48,956 bases of DNA from Gammaproteobacteria bacterium. GTDB lineage: Bacteria > Pseudomonadota > Gammaproteobacteria > Coxiellales > Coxiellaceae. The notes beneath the pieces were generated by a model. That model worked only from the letters and a program-made list of their open reading frames with translations. It did not search any database and was not told the origin of the DNA. Positions 18,762-28,316 of this stretch are shown in pieces. The position numbers and the translations under genes were made by a program. The stretch is from assembly GCA_013287505.1 (NCBI GenBank), contig JABDDR010000007.1, forward strand, positions 1 through 48,956. The letters are read 5' to 3'. Position 1 is the stretch's first letter, and each line of letters opens with the position of its first letter.

Positions 18762-20069
18762 TTACGGATTTTCGAGACTGAGCATACCGGTATTATAATC
18801 ATACGCAAATAATTCAGCGTAACGTCCCCAGTCAATCATGACAGTCAGAACCGTTTCCGCCGCTTCTTTACTGAGCGTTTTTTCTAATTCTCTTATAAAT
18901 ACGGTTTCTAATGCTTCATGATCGAGCTCTTGATCCAAATAGTCACGAATATATTTTGCAATGGGTACTTGATGCATTAAATGTTCCGCAAATATTTTTT
19001 TGCGATCTAAAATATCAGCATGCGCAAATAATTTCCCGGCAACGGTTAATTCAATTTCACCTTCAGAAACATGCGCAAAATGTAAAATTTCAAGTGCTTC
19101 TGTTACGGGGAATAAATCATCGATTTCAAAATGTAATTCTTCCGCCAATTCTTGAAGACCCACTTTTTTATTAGCGTATTCCGGCGCTGCCAACGTTTCG
19201 ATAAACCCTGTTAGCTCCGAAACACCCACATTGGGCAATCGATAGTTGACTTCGATGATTTCATGCTTATGCAGTTTTTCAGGGATTTGTTCACCGACAG
19301 GCGTTGTCATGACCGTATAAATTTCATCAACGATATCGCGGAATTCTGGATCTTGCACGTTGCGCGGATGTTTTATATTTACTGTTAATTCTTTGCGAAT
19401 AAAACCAGGATTATTAGCAAAAATAAAAATGCGATCCGCCATCAATGCCGCTTCTTCGATATTATGCGTCACCAGAACGATCGATTTAATGTTTGTTTTA
19501 TGGGATTGCCAAATATCAATTAAGTCATTTCGTAAATTTTCTGCTGTTAATACATCCAGCGCGGAGAATGGCTCATCCATCAACAATACTTCGGGATCCA
19601 CAACCAGTGCACGCGCAAATCCTACACGTTGTGACATACCACCCGACAATTCTTTGGGATACGCCGATTCAAAACCATCGAGGCCTACAATATCGATCGC
19701 TTTTAATGCGCGCTCACGTCGTTCTTTTTTTGAAACGCCTTGTGCTTCTAGCCCCAACTCCACATTTTCCAAAACCGTGAGCCACGGCAATAATGCAAAA
19801 TGCTGGAATACCATGGTCAAACCCGTCACTGGTTCGAAAACCGGTTGATCGCGGAAAAAGACGTCACCGGATGTGGCATGCACCAAACCCGCTAAAATGC
19901 GCAATAAAGTGGATTTTCCAGAACCTGATTTTCCAAGAATCGCAATAATTTCGTTATCAGCGACTTCAAAATCAACATGGTCCAGCACCAATAATTCAGG
20001 CGCGCCTTTTTTCTTAAATGATTTTTTGACATTACGTACAGACATGATGGGAGAATGATTGCGTGACAT
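18762..20069 (-). CDS. ABC transporter ATP-binding protein (nitrate/taurine type) with C-terminal AAA-associated domain
   Basis: GKSGSGKSTLLRILAGL Walker A, LSGGMSQRVGFARAL signature, LLMDEPFSALD Walker B; ~160-aa C-terminal extension. Confidence 0.92.
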   Translation of the reverse strand: MSRNHSPIMSVRNVKKSFKKKGAPELLVLDHVDFEVADNEIIAILGKSGSGKSTLLRILAGLVHATSGDVFFRDQPVFEPVTGLTMVFQHFALLPWLTVLENVELGLEAQGVSKKERRERALKAIDIVGLDGFESAYPKELSGGMSQRVGFARALVVDPEVLLMDEPFSALDVLTAENLRNDLIDIWQSHKTNIKSIVLVTHNIEEAALMADRIFIFANNPGFIRKELTVNIKHPRNVQDPEFRDIVDEIYTVMTTPVGEQIPEKLHKHEIIEVNYRLPNVGVSELTGFIETLAAPEYANKKVGLQELAEELHFEIDDLFPVTEALEILHFAHVSEGEIELTVAGKLFAHADILDRKKIFAEHLMHQVPIAKYIRDYLDQELDHEALETVFIRELEKTLSKEAAETVLTVMIDWGRYAELFAYDYNTGMLSLENP

Positions 20070-20211
20070 GATGAACTCCCGATTAACTAAGTTATTACTG
20101 ATGCTAAACGAAACAAGAAAAAAGGCAAGTCAATACCCATGTTGCCTGATGTTATTTTGGATTATTCTTTTGGAATTATTCCCATGGAATAATTGCACAC
20201 GTCAATAAAAA

Positions 20212-21387
20212 TTACCCAATCTGAAATTTCCCGTCCCATAATGCTATCAAAAATTCCTGCCATGGCACCGCTTCAATTTTCACACCATTGATCGCACCCA
20301 GTAACCGGCGACGCGGTGCCATACAAACAACAATCGCCATTTTAGGTTTATGATCACGACAGTAAGCGCGCAAACCTTTTAAATCACCCAAGCCTGGGTT
20401 TTTATTTAATTTCACTTCGATTGCACAACTTCCATCATTTAAAATAAAATCCACTTCAAATCCGGTCGTGCTTCGCCAATAGCAAATAGGATCATCAATT
20501 TCATGTAATCCTAAAAATGCCGTTAATTCCATTAAAATAAAATGTTCGAATGCGTCTCCAGCGGCAACACCTTCCAGCGCTTCTATTTTTGTTTTATTTA
20601 AATAATTCGCAACGCCAACATCAAACCAATAAAACTTAGGCGTAGCAGAAATTAAATTGCGTTTTGCATTCTTGGCGTAGGGGTAAATTAAATAACCTAC
20701 GAGTGTATCTTGCAATATTTGAAAATATTCTTTTACCGTTTTTGCATCAATCGCGCAATCACGCGCAATGTTAGTATAATTTAATAATTGCCCATTACAG
20801 AAACCAGCCGTTTCAATAAATCGCGCAAAAGCGGGCAAATTACGCACTAAACCTTCCGCTTGAATTTCCTCTATTAAATAATCTGCGATATAAACGCGCA
20901 ACATTCTGGAAGGTTGTTCGCTTAAATAGTGTGATGGTAATAATCCATGATTGAATGCACGAATCAAATCAAAATCAGGAATTTCTTTATAAACTAATGG
21001 GTAAAAATGAAAACGCCATGCGCGACCACCCAACAAATTGGCAGCGCCACGTTTTAATTTGCGTGCACTCGATCCACATAAAATAAAACTTATTCTATGA
21101 TTTTCGATAAGCCAATGCACTTCATCGAGCAATGCAGGCACTTTTTGAATTTCATCGATAACGACAGGGTATCTTAATTGTTCTTTAGACGCTGCCAATA
21201 ATTCTTCACGCAATAAATGTGGCGCTGCCATTAAGCGCCTCAGCTCATCTGTTTTTAATAAATCATACCAAATTGATTGATGAAATTTTGCGTGCAGAAA
21301 AGTAGATTTCCCTGTTTTTCGAGCACCCCACAAAAAAGCGGATTGATGTGCAGGTATTTTTAAATGCGCAACTCGATGAAAACTCAT
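20212..21387 (-). CDS. AAA ATPase, DUF4143-type
   Basis: FLWGARKTGKSTFLHAKF Walker A, YPVVIDEIQKVPALLDEVHWLIE, CGSSARKLKRGAANLLGGRA, C-terminal CYWRSTTGFEVDFIL...AIEVKLN nuclease-like strand. Confidence 0.9.
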   Translation of the reverse strand: MSFHRVAHLKIPAHQSAFLWGARKTGKSTFLHAKFHQSIWYDLLKTDELRRLMAAPHLLREELLAASKEQLRYPVVIDEIQKVPALLDEVHWLIENHRISFILCGSSARKLKRGAANLLGGRAWRFHFYPLVYKEIPDFDLIRAFNHGLLPSHYLSEQPSRMLRVYIADYLIEEIQAEGLVRNLPAFARFIETAGFCNGQLLNYTNIARDCAIDAKTVKEYFQILQDTLVGYLIYPYAKNAKRNLISATPKFYWFDVGVANYLNKTKIEALEGVAAGDAFEHFILMELTAFLGLHEIDDPICYWRSTTGFEVDFILNDGSCAIEVKLNKNPGLGDLKGLRAYCRDHKPKMAIVVCMAPRRRLLGAINGVKIEAVPWQEFLIALWDGKFQIG

Positions 21388-21413
21388 TTTTATTTCCCAC
21401 AATTCCGAAAGTA

Positions 21414-21490
21414 TTTAAAAGGAGTATACTCCGTTTAAATCGTGTTTAAAAGGAGTATGTTCCGTTTAAATCGCATTTAAACGGAATAGG
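21414..21490. repeat. Iteron-like repeats upstream of the DUF4143 ATPase: TTTAAAAGGAGTATACTCCGTTTAAATCG (21414), TTTAAAAGGAGTATGTTCCGTTTAAATCG (21445), partial third TTTAAACGGAATAG (21476)
   Basis: 31-bp period; core GGAGTATACTCC is a perfect 12-bp palindrome. Confidence 0.85.
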
Positions 21491-21527
21491 AATATTAAAA
21501 CTTATTTATAATCAATAAGATATAATT

Positions 21528-23270
21528 TTACCGAATTTGAAAGCGGTTTTCCGCCAAATTATACAACGGTCGCCAAATCAGTCGATTATTTAATACAACA
21601 AACAGTGACATCACCGTGATACCCAATGCGAGGTCAGGAAAATTATTTTTCTGGGCTACGTCAGTAATGTAAGCGCCTAGACCTACAGCATGTAATTGAA
21701 TACTGCCCCAGCTCACTGCTTCGGATAATATGCTAATATTCCACGCGCCGCCGGCCGCGGTAATCACGCCCGTAATATAATACGGAAAAATACCGGGTAA
21801 AATAAGACGCTTCCACCATAACCATCCGCGCACATGAAACATGCTCGTTGCCATTTTTAAATTGTTCGGTAACGCAACGGTGCCTGCAATGACATTAAAT
21901 AAAACATACCACTGCGTTCCTAAAATCATAAGCGGTGATGTCCATACATTCACATTTAAGTGGTAACGCACGATCAAAATTGCTGCGACAGGAAATAATA
22001 AATTCACAGGAAATCCCGCTAAAAACTGCGCGATCGGTTGCACAATTTGCGTGGCACGCGGACTCAGTCCGATCCACACACCAATTGGCACCCAGATAAT
22101 GGAGCTCAATATAATCATTGCGATCACCCGCATCGCGGTGATAAATCCCAAATAAATAACTTGTCCTGTTTGTGATGGCGTAACAGTAGAAAAAATAAAA
22201 CGGTACAATACGACCAATGCAGCAGCAATTGCGCCATATACTACAACGTTCCATAAAATAGGCATTACACGTCGCCTAAAAAAACTGATGTGTCTGACGT
22301 GTGTTTTTTGACGACGTCGAAAATATTTTAAATTGACAAAAACATCACCGAATATGGATAACGATGTGCCAATAAATTGAAAGAAATCGGCGCGCTGAAA
22401 TAAATCCAACACCCATGATTTCGGCACGATTTCACTCGCATTGTCTTCTGTTTTGAATTTTTCACCCCATGCCACTGATGGCCTAAATAATAATTGATCA
22501 TATAAAAAAATTACGATAAGCATTGTAGCAATGGCATATAAAATAGCGATTTTATCAGTATGCGCAATGGCAACTGCAATATAAGAACCAATGCCGGGTA
22601 GCATGATATTCGGATTCACAACAGTGATCGCTTCTGAAGCCACCAGAAAAACCCAGCTTGCAGACATCGATAACATCGTATTCCACAACAAACCTGGCAT
22701 TGCAAAAGGCACTTCGACACGCCAAAATTTTTGCCAAGCGGATAAATGAAAAATAGCGGCAGTTTCTTTTAAATCTTCTGGCACTGTGCGTAAGCTTTGA
22801 TAAAAACTTAAGGTCATATTCCATACTTGTGCCGTAAAAATCACAAAAATACAGGCACATTCTGGACCCAACATATTGCCGCGAAATAAGGCAATAAAAA
22901 AAATCGCGGTGAATGACAAATACCCTAACACAGGCACCGATTGCAAAATATCAATCATGGGAATCAAAATACGTTCCGCGCGTTTGTTTTTTGCGGCGAG
23001 CGCGCCAATCGTGAATGTGAAAAGAAGCGAGCAGATTAATGCGGTTAACATACGCATCACGCTGCGCAATGCATAATAGGGTAAATGAATGGGATTTAAT
23101 GAGATGGGGATTTCTTGGCCGAGTTGAAAATGTCCTGACATTTCGCCTGCGCCCAACACCAAGAAAACAATTGCACCTAAAACAAGGACTAATGCGAGAC
23201 CGTCCCAGTAATTAGGGATAGGCCAGGAGATCGCTTCGTTTTTTGTGTAAGTATTTTTTGTATATCGCAT
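21528..23270 (-). CDS. ABC transporter permease, fused double-permease (nitrate/taurine type)
   Basis: Two BPD_transp_1-like halves; EAA-loop-like sequences (LKETAAIFHLSAWQKFWRVEVPFAMPGL; LKMATSMFHVRGWLWWKRLILPGIFPYYITG). Confidence 0.9.
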   Translation of the reverse strand: MRYTKNTYTKNEAISWPIPNYWDGLALVLVLGAIVFLVLGAGEMSGHFQLGQEIPISLNPIHLPYYALRSVMRMLTALICSLLFTFTIGALAAKNKRAERILIPMIDILQSVPVLGYLSFTAIFFIALFRGNMLGPECACIFVIFTAQVWNMTLSFYQSLRTVPEDLKETAAIFHLSAWQKFWRVEVPFAMPGLLWNTMLSMSASWVFLVASEAITVVNPNIMLPGIGSYIAVAIAHTDKIAILYAIATMLIVIFLYDQLLFRPSVAWGEKFKTEDNASEIVPKSWVLDLFQRADFFQFIGTSLSIFGDVFVNLKYFRRRQKTHVRHISFFRRRVMPILWNVVVYGAIAAALVVLYRFIFSTVTPSQTGQVIYLGFITAMRVIAMIILSSIIWVPIGVWIGLSPRATQIVQPIAQFLAGFPVNLLFPVAAILIVRYHLNVNVWTSPLMILGTQWYVLFNVIAGTVALPNNLKMATSMFHVRGWLWWKRLILPGIFPYYITGVITAAGGAWNISILSEAVSWGSIQLHAVGLGAYITDVAQKNNFPDLALGITVMSLFVVLNNRLIWRPLYNLAENRFQIR

Positions 23271-23272
23271 AA

Positions 23273-23323
23273 AATCCCCCCGGTTCGCTGCGCGAACCGA
23301 CCCTTTTTTCAAAGGGGGTGGTT
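23273..23323. repeat. Family C repeat (AATCCCCCCGGTTCGCTGCGCGAACCGACCCTTTTTTCAAAGGGGGTGG)
   Basis: Closely matches the inverted copy at 29943-29997; overlaps the engB C-terminal codons and stop. Confidence 0.87.
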
Positions 23324-23917
23324 AGTAAACCACGCATCCAAAACCTTCCGCGCTTCGTCTACACCTGTTTTTTTCAACGCTGAAAACAACTGCACAGAAA
23401 CACCCTTCATTTTTACCAACGCATTTTGCACCGCAAATAACGCTTTATTTTGTGCATTTGGTGTTAGCTTATCAGCTTTGGTCAGCAAAATATGCACATT
23501 CACTTCAAAGTCCATACACCAATTAATCATTTGTTGATCCAATTCCTTCAGTGGATGTCGCACATCCATCACCAAAATTAAACCCAGCAATGTCTTTCGA
23601 TGCTCCAAATAATCAGCTGTTGTTTTCTGCCAACGCGCTTTAACTGCCGTCGGCACTTTTGCAAAACCGTAACCGGGCAAATCAACCAACCGACAGGTAT
23701 CATTCAGCGCAAAATAATTAATCATTTGCGTACGTCCCGGCGCACTACTGGTTCTCGCCAATCCTTTGACATTCGTTATCGCATTCAATGCGCTGGATTT
23801 TCCTGCGTTGGAACGGCCGATAAACGCAATTTCCGCGCCAAAGTCTGCAGGCAATTGCTGCAGATTGGTTGCACTTGTCAGATAAACTGCTTGGTTGTAG
23901 TGGATGGTTAATGCCAT
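23309..23917 (-). CDS. engB: Ribosome-biogenesis GTPase EngB/YsxC
   Basis: [18 protein letters not shown] ... [13 protein letters not shown] ... LLTKADKL. Confidence 0.96.
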   Translation of the reverse strand: MALTIHYNQAVYLTSATNLQQLPADFGAEIAFIGRSNAGKSSALNAITNVKGLARTSSAPGRTQMINYFALNDTCRLVDLPGYGFAKVPTAVKARWQKTTADYLEHRKTLLGLILVMDVRHPLKELDQQMINWCMDFEVNVHILLTKADKLTPNAQNKALFAVQNALVKMKGVSVQLFSALKKTGVDEARKVLDAWFTNHPL

Positions 23918-23998
23918 ATGTGCCTCATGCCGTTCGCGCGGCAGTATAACAATTGAAGGTATTTTAAGATAGAATAAATCAAAGTAAGGGATTCCCAT

Positions 23999-24472
23999 AT
24001 GGTGCAATGGCAAACACAATTTGAGCAGCATAGCCGCAATCCCCGCACGCCACTGGCAATCGCCGCATTACTCGCTATTTTATTACTTTTAACCGTAGGA
24101 CAATTGATCGATAGTATCACTGCGGATCGCCATCAAATAGCCGCAACTATCACAAAAACAACATCAGCGCCTTTACCCAATCTCGCTGATTTGCATATGT
24201 TTGGCGTGTTTTCTTCAAATCTCAGTAACTTGCCGGCAACCACATTACAATTAACGCTTGAAGGCACGATCGTTGTCGTGAATGCACCAAAACAATCACG
24301 TGCATTAATCGCTTCTCCCAACGTACCCGCAAAAGTATATCAAGTTGGCGACACATTACCGGGCAATGCAACCATTACCAACATTACCAAAGATTATATC
24401 GTGATCAACGATAGCGGAACATTAGAAAAATTAATATTACCAGTACCACCCCTGTTAACTGGAGAAAAATGA
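23999..24472 (+). CDS. gspC: Type II secretion system protein C
   Basis: N-terminal TM then [10 protein letters not shown]...[16 protein letters not shown]...[30 protein letters not shown], characteristic of the GspC HR domain. Confidence 0.85.
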   Translation: MVQWQTQFEQHSRNPRTPLAIAALLAILLLLTVGQLIDSITADRHQIAATITKTTSAPLPNLADLHMFGVFSSNLSNLPATTLQLTLEGTIVVVNAPKQSRALIASPNVPAKVYQVGDTLPGNATITNITKDYIVINDSGTLEKLILPVPPLLTGEK

Positions 24473-24864
24473 TGTTACGTGTATTGAGTATTATTTTATT
24501 TCTTTTTTCAACGGTATTGCTTTCATCTTGTTATAACGCTTATTATCGCGGCAATCAGGCTTATGCAGAGGGCGATTATTGCACGTCATTTGTTAATTAC
24601 TTAGATGCGGCAAGATTAGGTGTTACACCTGCGCAATACAACGTTGGCTATCAATATTATTATGGCCTCGGCACAAAACGTGATGAAGTTAAGGCAATTC
24701 ATTGGTTTCAGCGCGCAGCTCCTAATTCTGTGCGCGCAGAATATGCGTTGCAATTAATTAAAGAACATAGACCACCGCAACCATGGGTATATGGATTAGA
24801 AAAACAATTAAATCAAAACCATCGCCCAAAAGCGTGTGTCATAAATGTGCATTGCTTAGATTAA
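24469..24864 (+). CDS. Lipoprotein with Sel1/TPR-like repeats
   Basis: Lipobox-like LLSSC; AQYNVGYQYYYGLGTKRDEVKAIHWFQRAA. Confidence 0.78.
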   Translation: MMLRVLSIILFLFSTVLLSSCYNAYYRGNQAYAEGDYCTSFVNYLDAARLGVTPAQYNVGYQYYYGLGTKRDEVKAIHWFQRAAPNSVRAEYALQLIKEHRPPQPWVYGLEKQLNQNHRPKACVINVHCLD

Positions 24865-24869
24865 ACATT

Positions 24870-25466
24870 ATGAAAAAACTCCTACAAGGCTACTCTCGTT
24901 TTCGAAAAAAATACGCGACGGGCAATAAGTCGGTCATGCGTCATTTAGCAGCGCGCGGACAAAATCCCAGTGTGATGGTAATTGCCTGTTGTGATTCACG
25001 CGTGGATCCATCGCTGATTTTGCAATGTGACCCCGGTGATTTATTTGTTGTGCGTAATGTTGCGAACATCGTTCCACCCTATGAAGATGATGACAAACAT
25101 CATGGTACCAGTGCGGCACTCGAGTTTGGTGTGTGTTATTTAAACGTCAAGCATTTAATTATTTTCGGTCACAGTCAGTGTGGTGGTATCGATGCGTTAT
25201 TACATAGCGATCATCTCAAACAAAATGATTTTATTTCAAACTGGGTGTCGCTCATTGATATCAATTCAAAAAATAAAGATCCTGATGAGTTTGCAAAAAA
25301 TGCGTTGTCTTATTCTTATGAAAACTGTTTAACATTTCCTTGGATAAAACAGCGCATTGATAATAAAACTTTAGAAATTCATCGTTGGTTTTTTGATATA
25401 AAAATGGGTGAAATTTTTGTGTACGATGAAATAGAAAAAGCCTATCACCGACTACTTAAAATATAA
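24870..25466 (+). CDS. Beta-class carbonic anhydrase
   Basis: VIACCDSRVDPSLI ... FVVRNVANIVPPYE ... IFGHSQCGGIDALL; start set at ATG 24870. Confidence 0.95.
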   Translation: MKKLLQGYSRFRKKYATGNKSVMRHLAARGQNPSVMVIACCDSRVDPSLILQCDPGDLFVVRNVANIVPPYEDDDKHHGTSAALEFGVCYLNVKHLIIFGHSQCGGIDALLHSDHLKQNDFISNWVSLIDINSKNKDPDEFAKNALSYSYENCLTFPWIKQRIDNKTLEIHRWFFDIKMGEIFVYDEIEKAYHRLLKI

Positions 25467-26566
25467 AACTTCATCGCGGGATCAAGAACGCTATAATAAC
25501 CTGACTCATTGATATAAATATAATCTTTTAAGAGTAATTTGGTAACTGCCTGTTTTTGGCTTGAAATAGATAAACCTGTCGACTTAAGAGCATCACTATG
25601 GAAGGGTTGCTGTATTGGCTTTTCTGCAAACAGCAGCAATACTAATTTTTGATTATTGCTCAATGATGATAATTCAGCTGAAAATACTGCTTTTTCTGAT
25701 TCAGAATATTGTTTCCAAAATGTTTCAAGTGTGTCAACTTCAGGATACCTTCCATTCATCCATAAATAATTACAAATTAAATTAACGTAATAAGGATGTC
25801 GTTCTGTCTGTGCGAAAATAAGTTGCAGCACATCATGTAATAATTCTTTTTTCCATTTTATTTTTGCTTGTTTTTGAATAAATGGCACATAATCTTTTTC
25901 GCTTATTCGATTTAATATCATGGTTTCGCATAATTTATAAAAGGGTCGTGATTTTTCACTGAACATTTGCAACAACATGTGTCGATTACTGCCTGAAAAC
26001 ACGTAACTCACATTTTGAGATCTCTCAACAGCATGACGAATCGCTGCTTCAACCGTATATTGATCATTCAACTGAGCCATCTGCTGAAATTCATCCATAA
26101 ATATCACCACTCTTTTTTTAGCAGCGATAGCAGCTTGATCTAAATTCATCAAGACATCACTAATGGTTTGCTCAGGCATAGACTCATCATCAGGCGCATA
26201 CAAAATTACTTTTTGCCCAGCTGCGGACAAGACAATCTCAGGACGCATTTTTTTAAAAATGCCAAAAAATTTTGTTTTTGCTTGTTGTGTTTTCGGCAAT
26301 AACGGAAACAATAATTCACCGACTTTTTCAACGATTCTTTTTTTAACTGCTTGGCTGTTAGCACACAATAAAAAATCCATTGCGCAAAAAGGAATTTTTA
26401 ATTCACTCATCACTTGATTAACCAAGCTGGTTTTTCCATAGCGTCTGGGTGCCAACAAAACAGTGTGTCGATTGTGTTGTATATTTCGAATTAAATGCAA
26501 CCGCTCTTCTACGCGATTACAAAATGCATCGCCTGTGGCTATTCCAATGGGAAAGTGACCGTCCAT
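25445..26566 (-). CDS. AAA ATPase (ATPase_2/archaeal-type ATP-binding family)
   Basis: TVLLAPRRYGKTSLVNQVMSEL Walker A; RVVIFMDEFQQM Walker B; SYVFSGSNRHMLLQMF; C-terminal winged-helix-like tail. Confidence 0.88.
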   Translation of the reverse strand: MDGHFPIGIATGDAFCNRVEERLHLIRNIQHNRHTVLLAPRRYGKTSLVNQVMSELKIPFCAMDFLLCANSQAVKKRIVEKVGELLFPLLPKTQQAKTKFFGIFKKMRPEIVLSAAGQKVILYAPDDESMPEQTISDVLMNLDQAAIAAKKRVVIFMDEFQQMAQLNDQYTVEAAIRHAVERSQNVSYVFSGSNRHMLLQMFSEKSRPFYKLCETMILNRISEKDYVPFIQKQAKIKWKKELLHDVLQLIFAQTERHPYYVNLICNYLWMNGRYPEVDTLETFWKQYSESEKAVFSAELSSLSNNQKLVLLLFAEKPIQQPFHSDALKSTGLSISSQKQAVTKLLLKDYIYINESGYYSVLDPAMKFYILSSR

Positions 26567-26578
26567 AAACCCCTGTAC

Positions 26579-26630
26579 ATCATATCTTTATATATCATAT
26601 TTATATATATCATAACATTATGATATCATG
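26579..26630. repeat. Iteron-like TATGATAT-rich repeats upstream of the ATPase_2 gene
   Basis: Minus strand catgatatcataatgttatgatatatataaatatgatatataaagatatgatg: several TATGATAT-type units with ~15-bp spacing. Confidence 0.72.
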
Positions 26631-27111
26631 ACGACAAGGTGACCTGCACATTCGCCGCACCTACCACAGGCAAGCGCGTCGCATTAAATGTATCAACGCG
26701 AACGCCCTGTGTCGTTGCGAGCATTTGTATCCATTGCACTAATTTATCAAATGATACATTTTCAAATGTTAACGCAATTTGATTAGGTTTTAGTTGCTTC
26801 ACTTGTTTCAACTGATCTGAAAATCCTTGTTGCGAGATTGTTTGTTCTGCCAGTGATAATAAATCGGTTTGTCCCACTGAATTCACTTGAATGCCTGATG
26901 CTTTTAATTGCTGTATTTCGACCGACGATTTTTTCAAATAACTCAACAATTGTCGTTGCGATGACACTTCAGTTTCGCGATCTGCAACTGCATCAGACAA
27001 GGGGCTCCAAATCACGCCGTAAATAAATAAAATACCAACGACAACGCCACACACAGTGATGAGTTGACGTTCGCGATCTAATAAGTTTTCCCACCAATTT
27101 TTTAGATTCAT
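26626..27111 (-). CDS. gspM: Type II secretion system protein M
   Basis: WWENLLDRERQLITVCGVVVGILFIYGVIWSPL; follows gspL. Confidence 0.87.
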   Translation of the reverse strand: MNLKNWWENLLDRERQLITVCGVVVGILFIYGVIWSPLSDAVADRETEVSSQRQLLSYLKKSSVEIQQLKASGIQVNSVGQTDLLSLAEQTISQQGFSDQLKQVKQLKPNQIALTFENVSFDKLVQWIQMLATTQGVRVDTFNATRLPVVGAANVQVTLSS

Positions 27112-28316
27112 GCGTTCTCTTTCACTGTAATGACTGCACTTACCGCGCCGCCAGTGCCACTTCCCTTGTTAATCTGTTGCGATACTTGTAATCCTTCTGC
27201 ACTCAGTGCTTTTGACCACTGACTCAATTGATCTACATTTTTAGCGTTAACCGTTAGTGCTAATTGTTTGTTTTCAAAATGCACCAATTGAACTTGTATG
27301 TCGGGTAATGTCAGCACTGTTTTTCCAGCAATACCTAGCAATTTAATAAATGCGCTGCCCAGCGAGGCGCTTTCGTATTTTTTTAACAAATTGGCTGTGC
27401 GAAAACGGGGCTCTAAAACTTCTTTTGCGCCAGGAAATAAAAGTTGATACGTTTGCATCACTTGTTTTTCCACGCTATCTGCTTGATGTTGAAAATAAAT
27501 CCATTGCGCAATATGCCCCAAAAATAAAAATGCAATCAATGCAGCAGCGGTTGCGCCACATATCATCCAATTTTTTTTCAGTGAGGACGATTGTGTTTTA
27601 GGCCTGTATTTTCCTTGTAAAAAATTAATCGGCGGTTTGGATGATAAATTTTTACAATCAAAATAAAGCGATTTTGATTCACCGCGCGTCTCAATCGGCA
27701 CACCCAATTTTTCAAACTGAGCAACATCCAGCACAGCTTCATCTTGCCAAAAAATAATTTTTTGTGGTTTTTTATCTTTATTTTTTTCCAAGTGTAATTG
27801 TAAGAATAAAAATAAATTATTGGTGTCAGTTGAGAATCCATTTTGTAAACCAGTTCGTATCGATGCCATCTGTTGACGCAACAATACAGACCACGTTTCC
27901 GACTCCCATGATAATGCCAGAAAATCTGGGAGCAATGCGCGTGGATAAAAGTGAGCGTCGGTCAATGCCTTTAATTGTTCTTCAAGCGTTTTTGCTTCAA
28001 TCACTGCAACAGCCATTGTCCCATCAGGCATTACATCTCCAATTGCAACGGCAATATTCTCTGGATCAGTGGCTAACTGCTCTTCAAGTGCAAACGGAAT
28101 AGCGCGCGCTCTTTCTGATGCGCGCATTTTAGGTAATTTAACCGATGTCATGGTGACTTTTTCACCGGGAAGCAACACAATCAAATTGGCATCAACATTC
28201 AGCTTTGGGCATTGCGATAAATCAATAAAGTGCTGGTGTGATTGCAACTCGCCCGCATCATTTATATCGAACCAATCGACTGCTTTATCTGAAAATAGCT
28301 GTAAAATAACCATCAA
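27108..28316 (-). CDS. gspL: Type II secretion system protein L
   Basis: LIVLLPGEKVTMTSVKLPKMRASERARAIPFALEEQLATDPENIAVAIG, central TM, position in cluster. Confidence 0.9.
   Translation of the reverse strand: MMVILQLFSDKAVDWFDINDAGELQSHQHFIDLSQCPKLNVDANLIVLLPGEKVTMTSVKLPKMRASERARAIPFALEEQLATDPENIAVAIGDVMPDGTMAVAVIEAKTLEEQLKALTDAHFYPRALLPDFLALSWESETWSVLLRQQMASIRTGLQNGFSTDTNNLFLFLQLHLEKNKDKKPQKIIFWQDEAVLDVAQFEKLGVPIETRGESKSLYFDCKNLSSKPPINFLQGKYRPKTQSSSLKKNWMICGATAAALIAFLFLGHIAQWIYFQHQADSVEKQVMQTYQLLFPGAKEVLEPRFRTANLLKKYESASLGSAFIKLLGIAGKTVLTLPDIQVQLVHFENKQLALTVNAKNVDQLSQWSKALSAEGLQVSQQINKGSGTGGAVSAVITVKENA

Noticed and set aside
21414-21490. Possible CRISPR or attachment site
   Set aside because: Only two full copies plus a partial, no unique spacers, no integrase nearby; better described as iteron/operator-like repeats.
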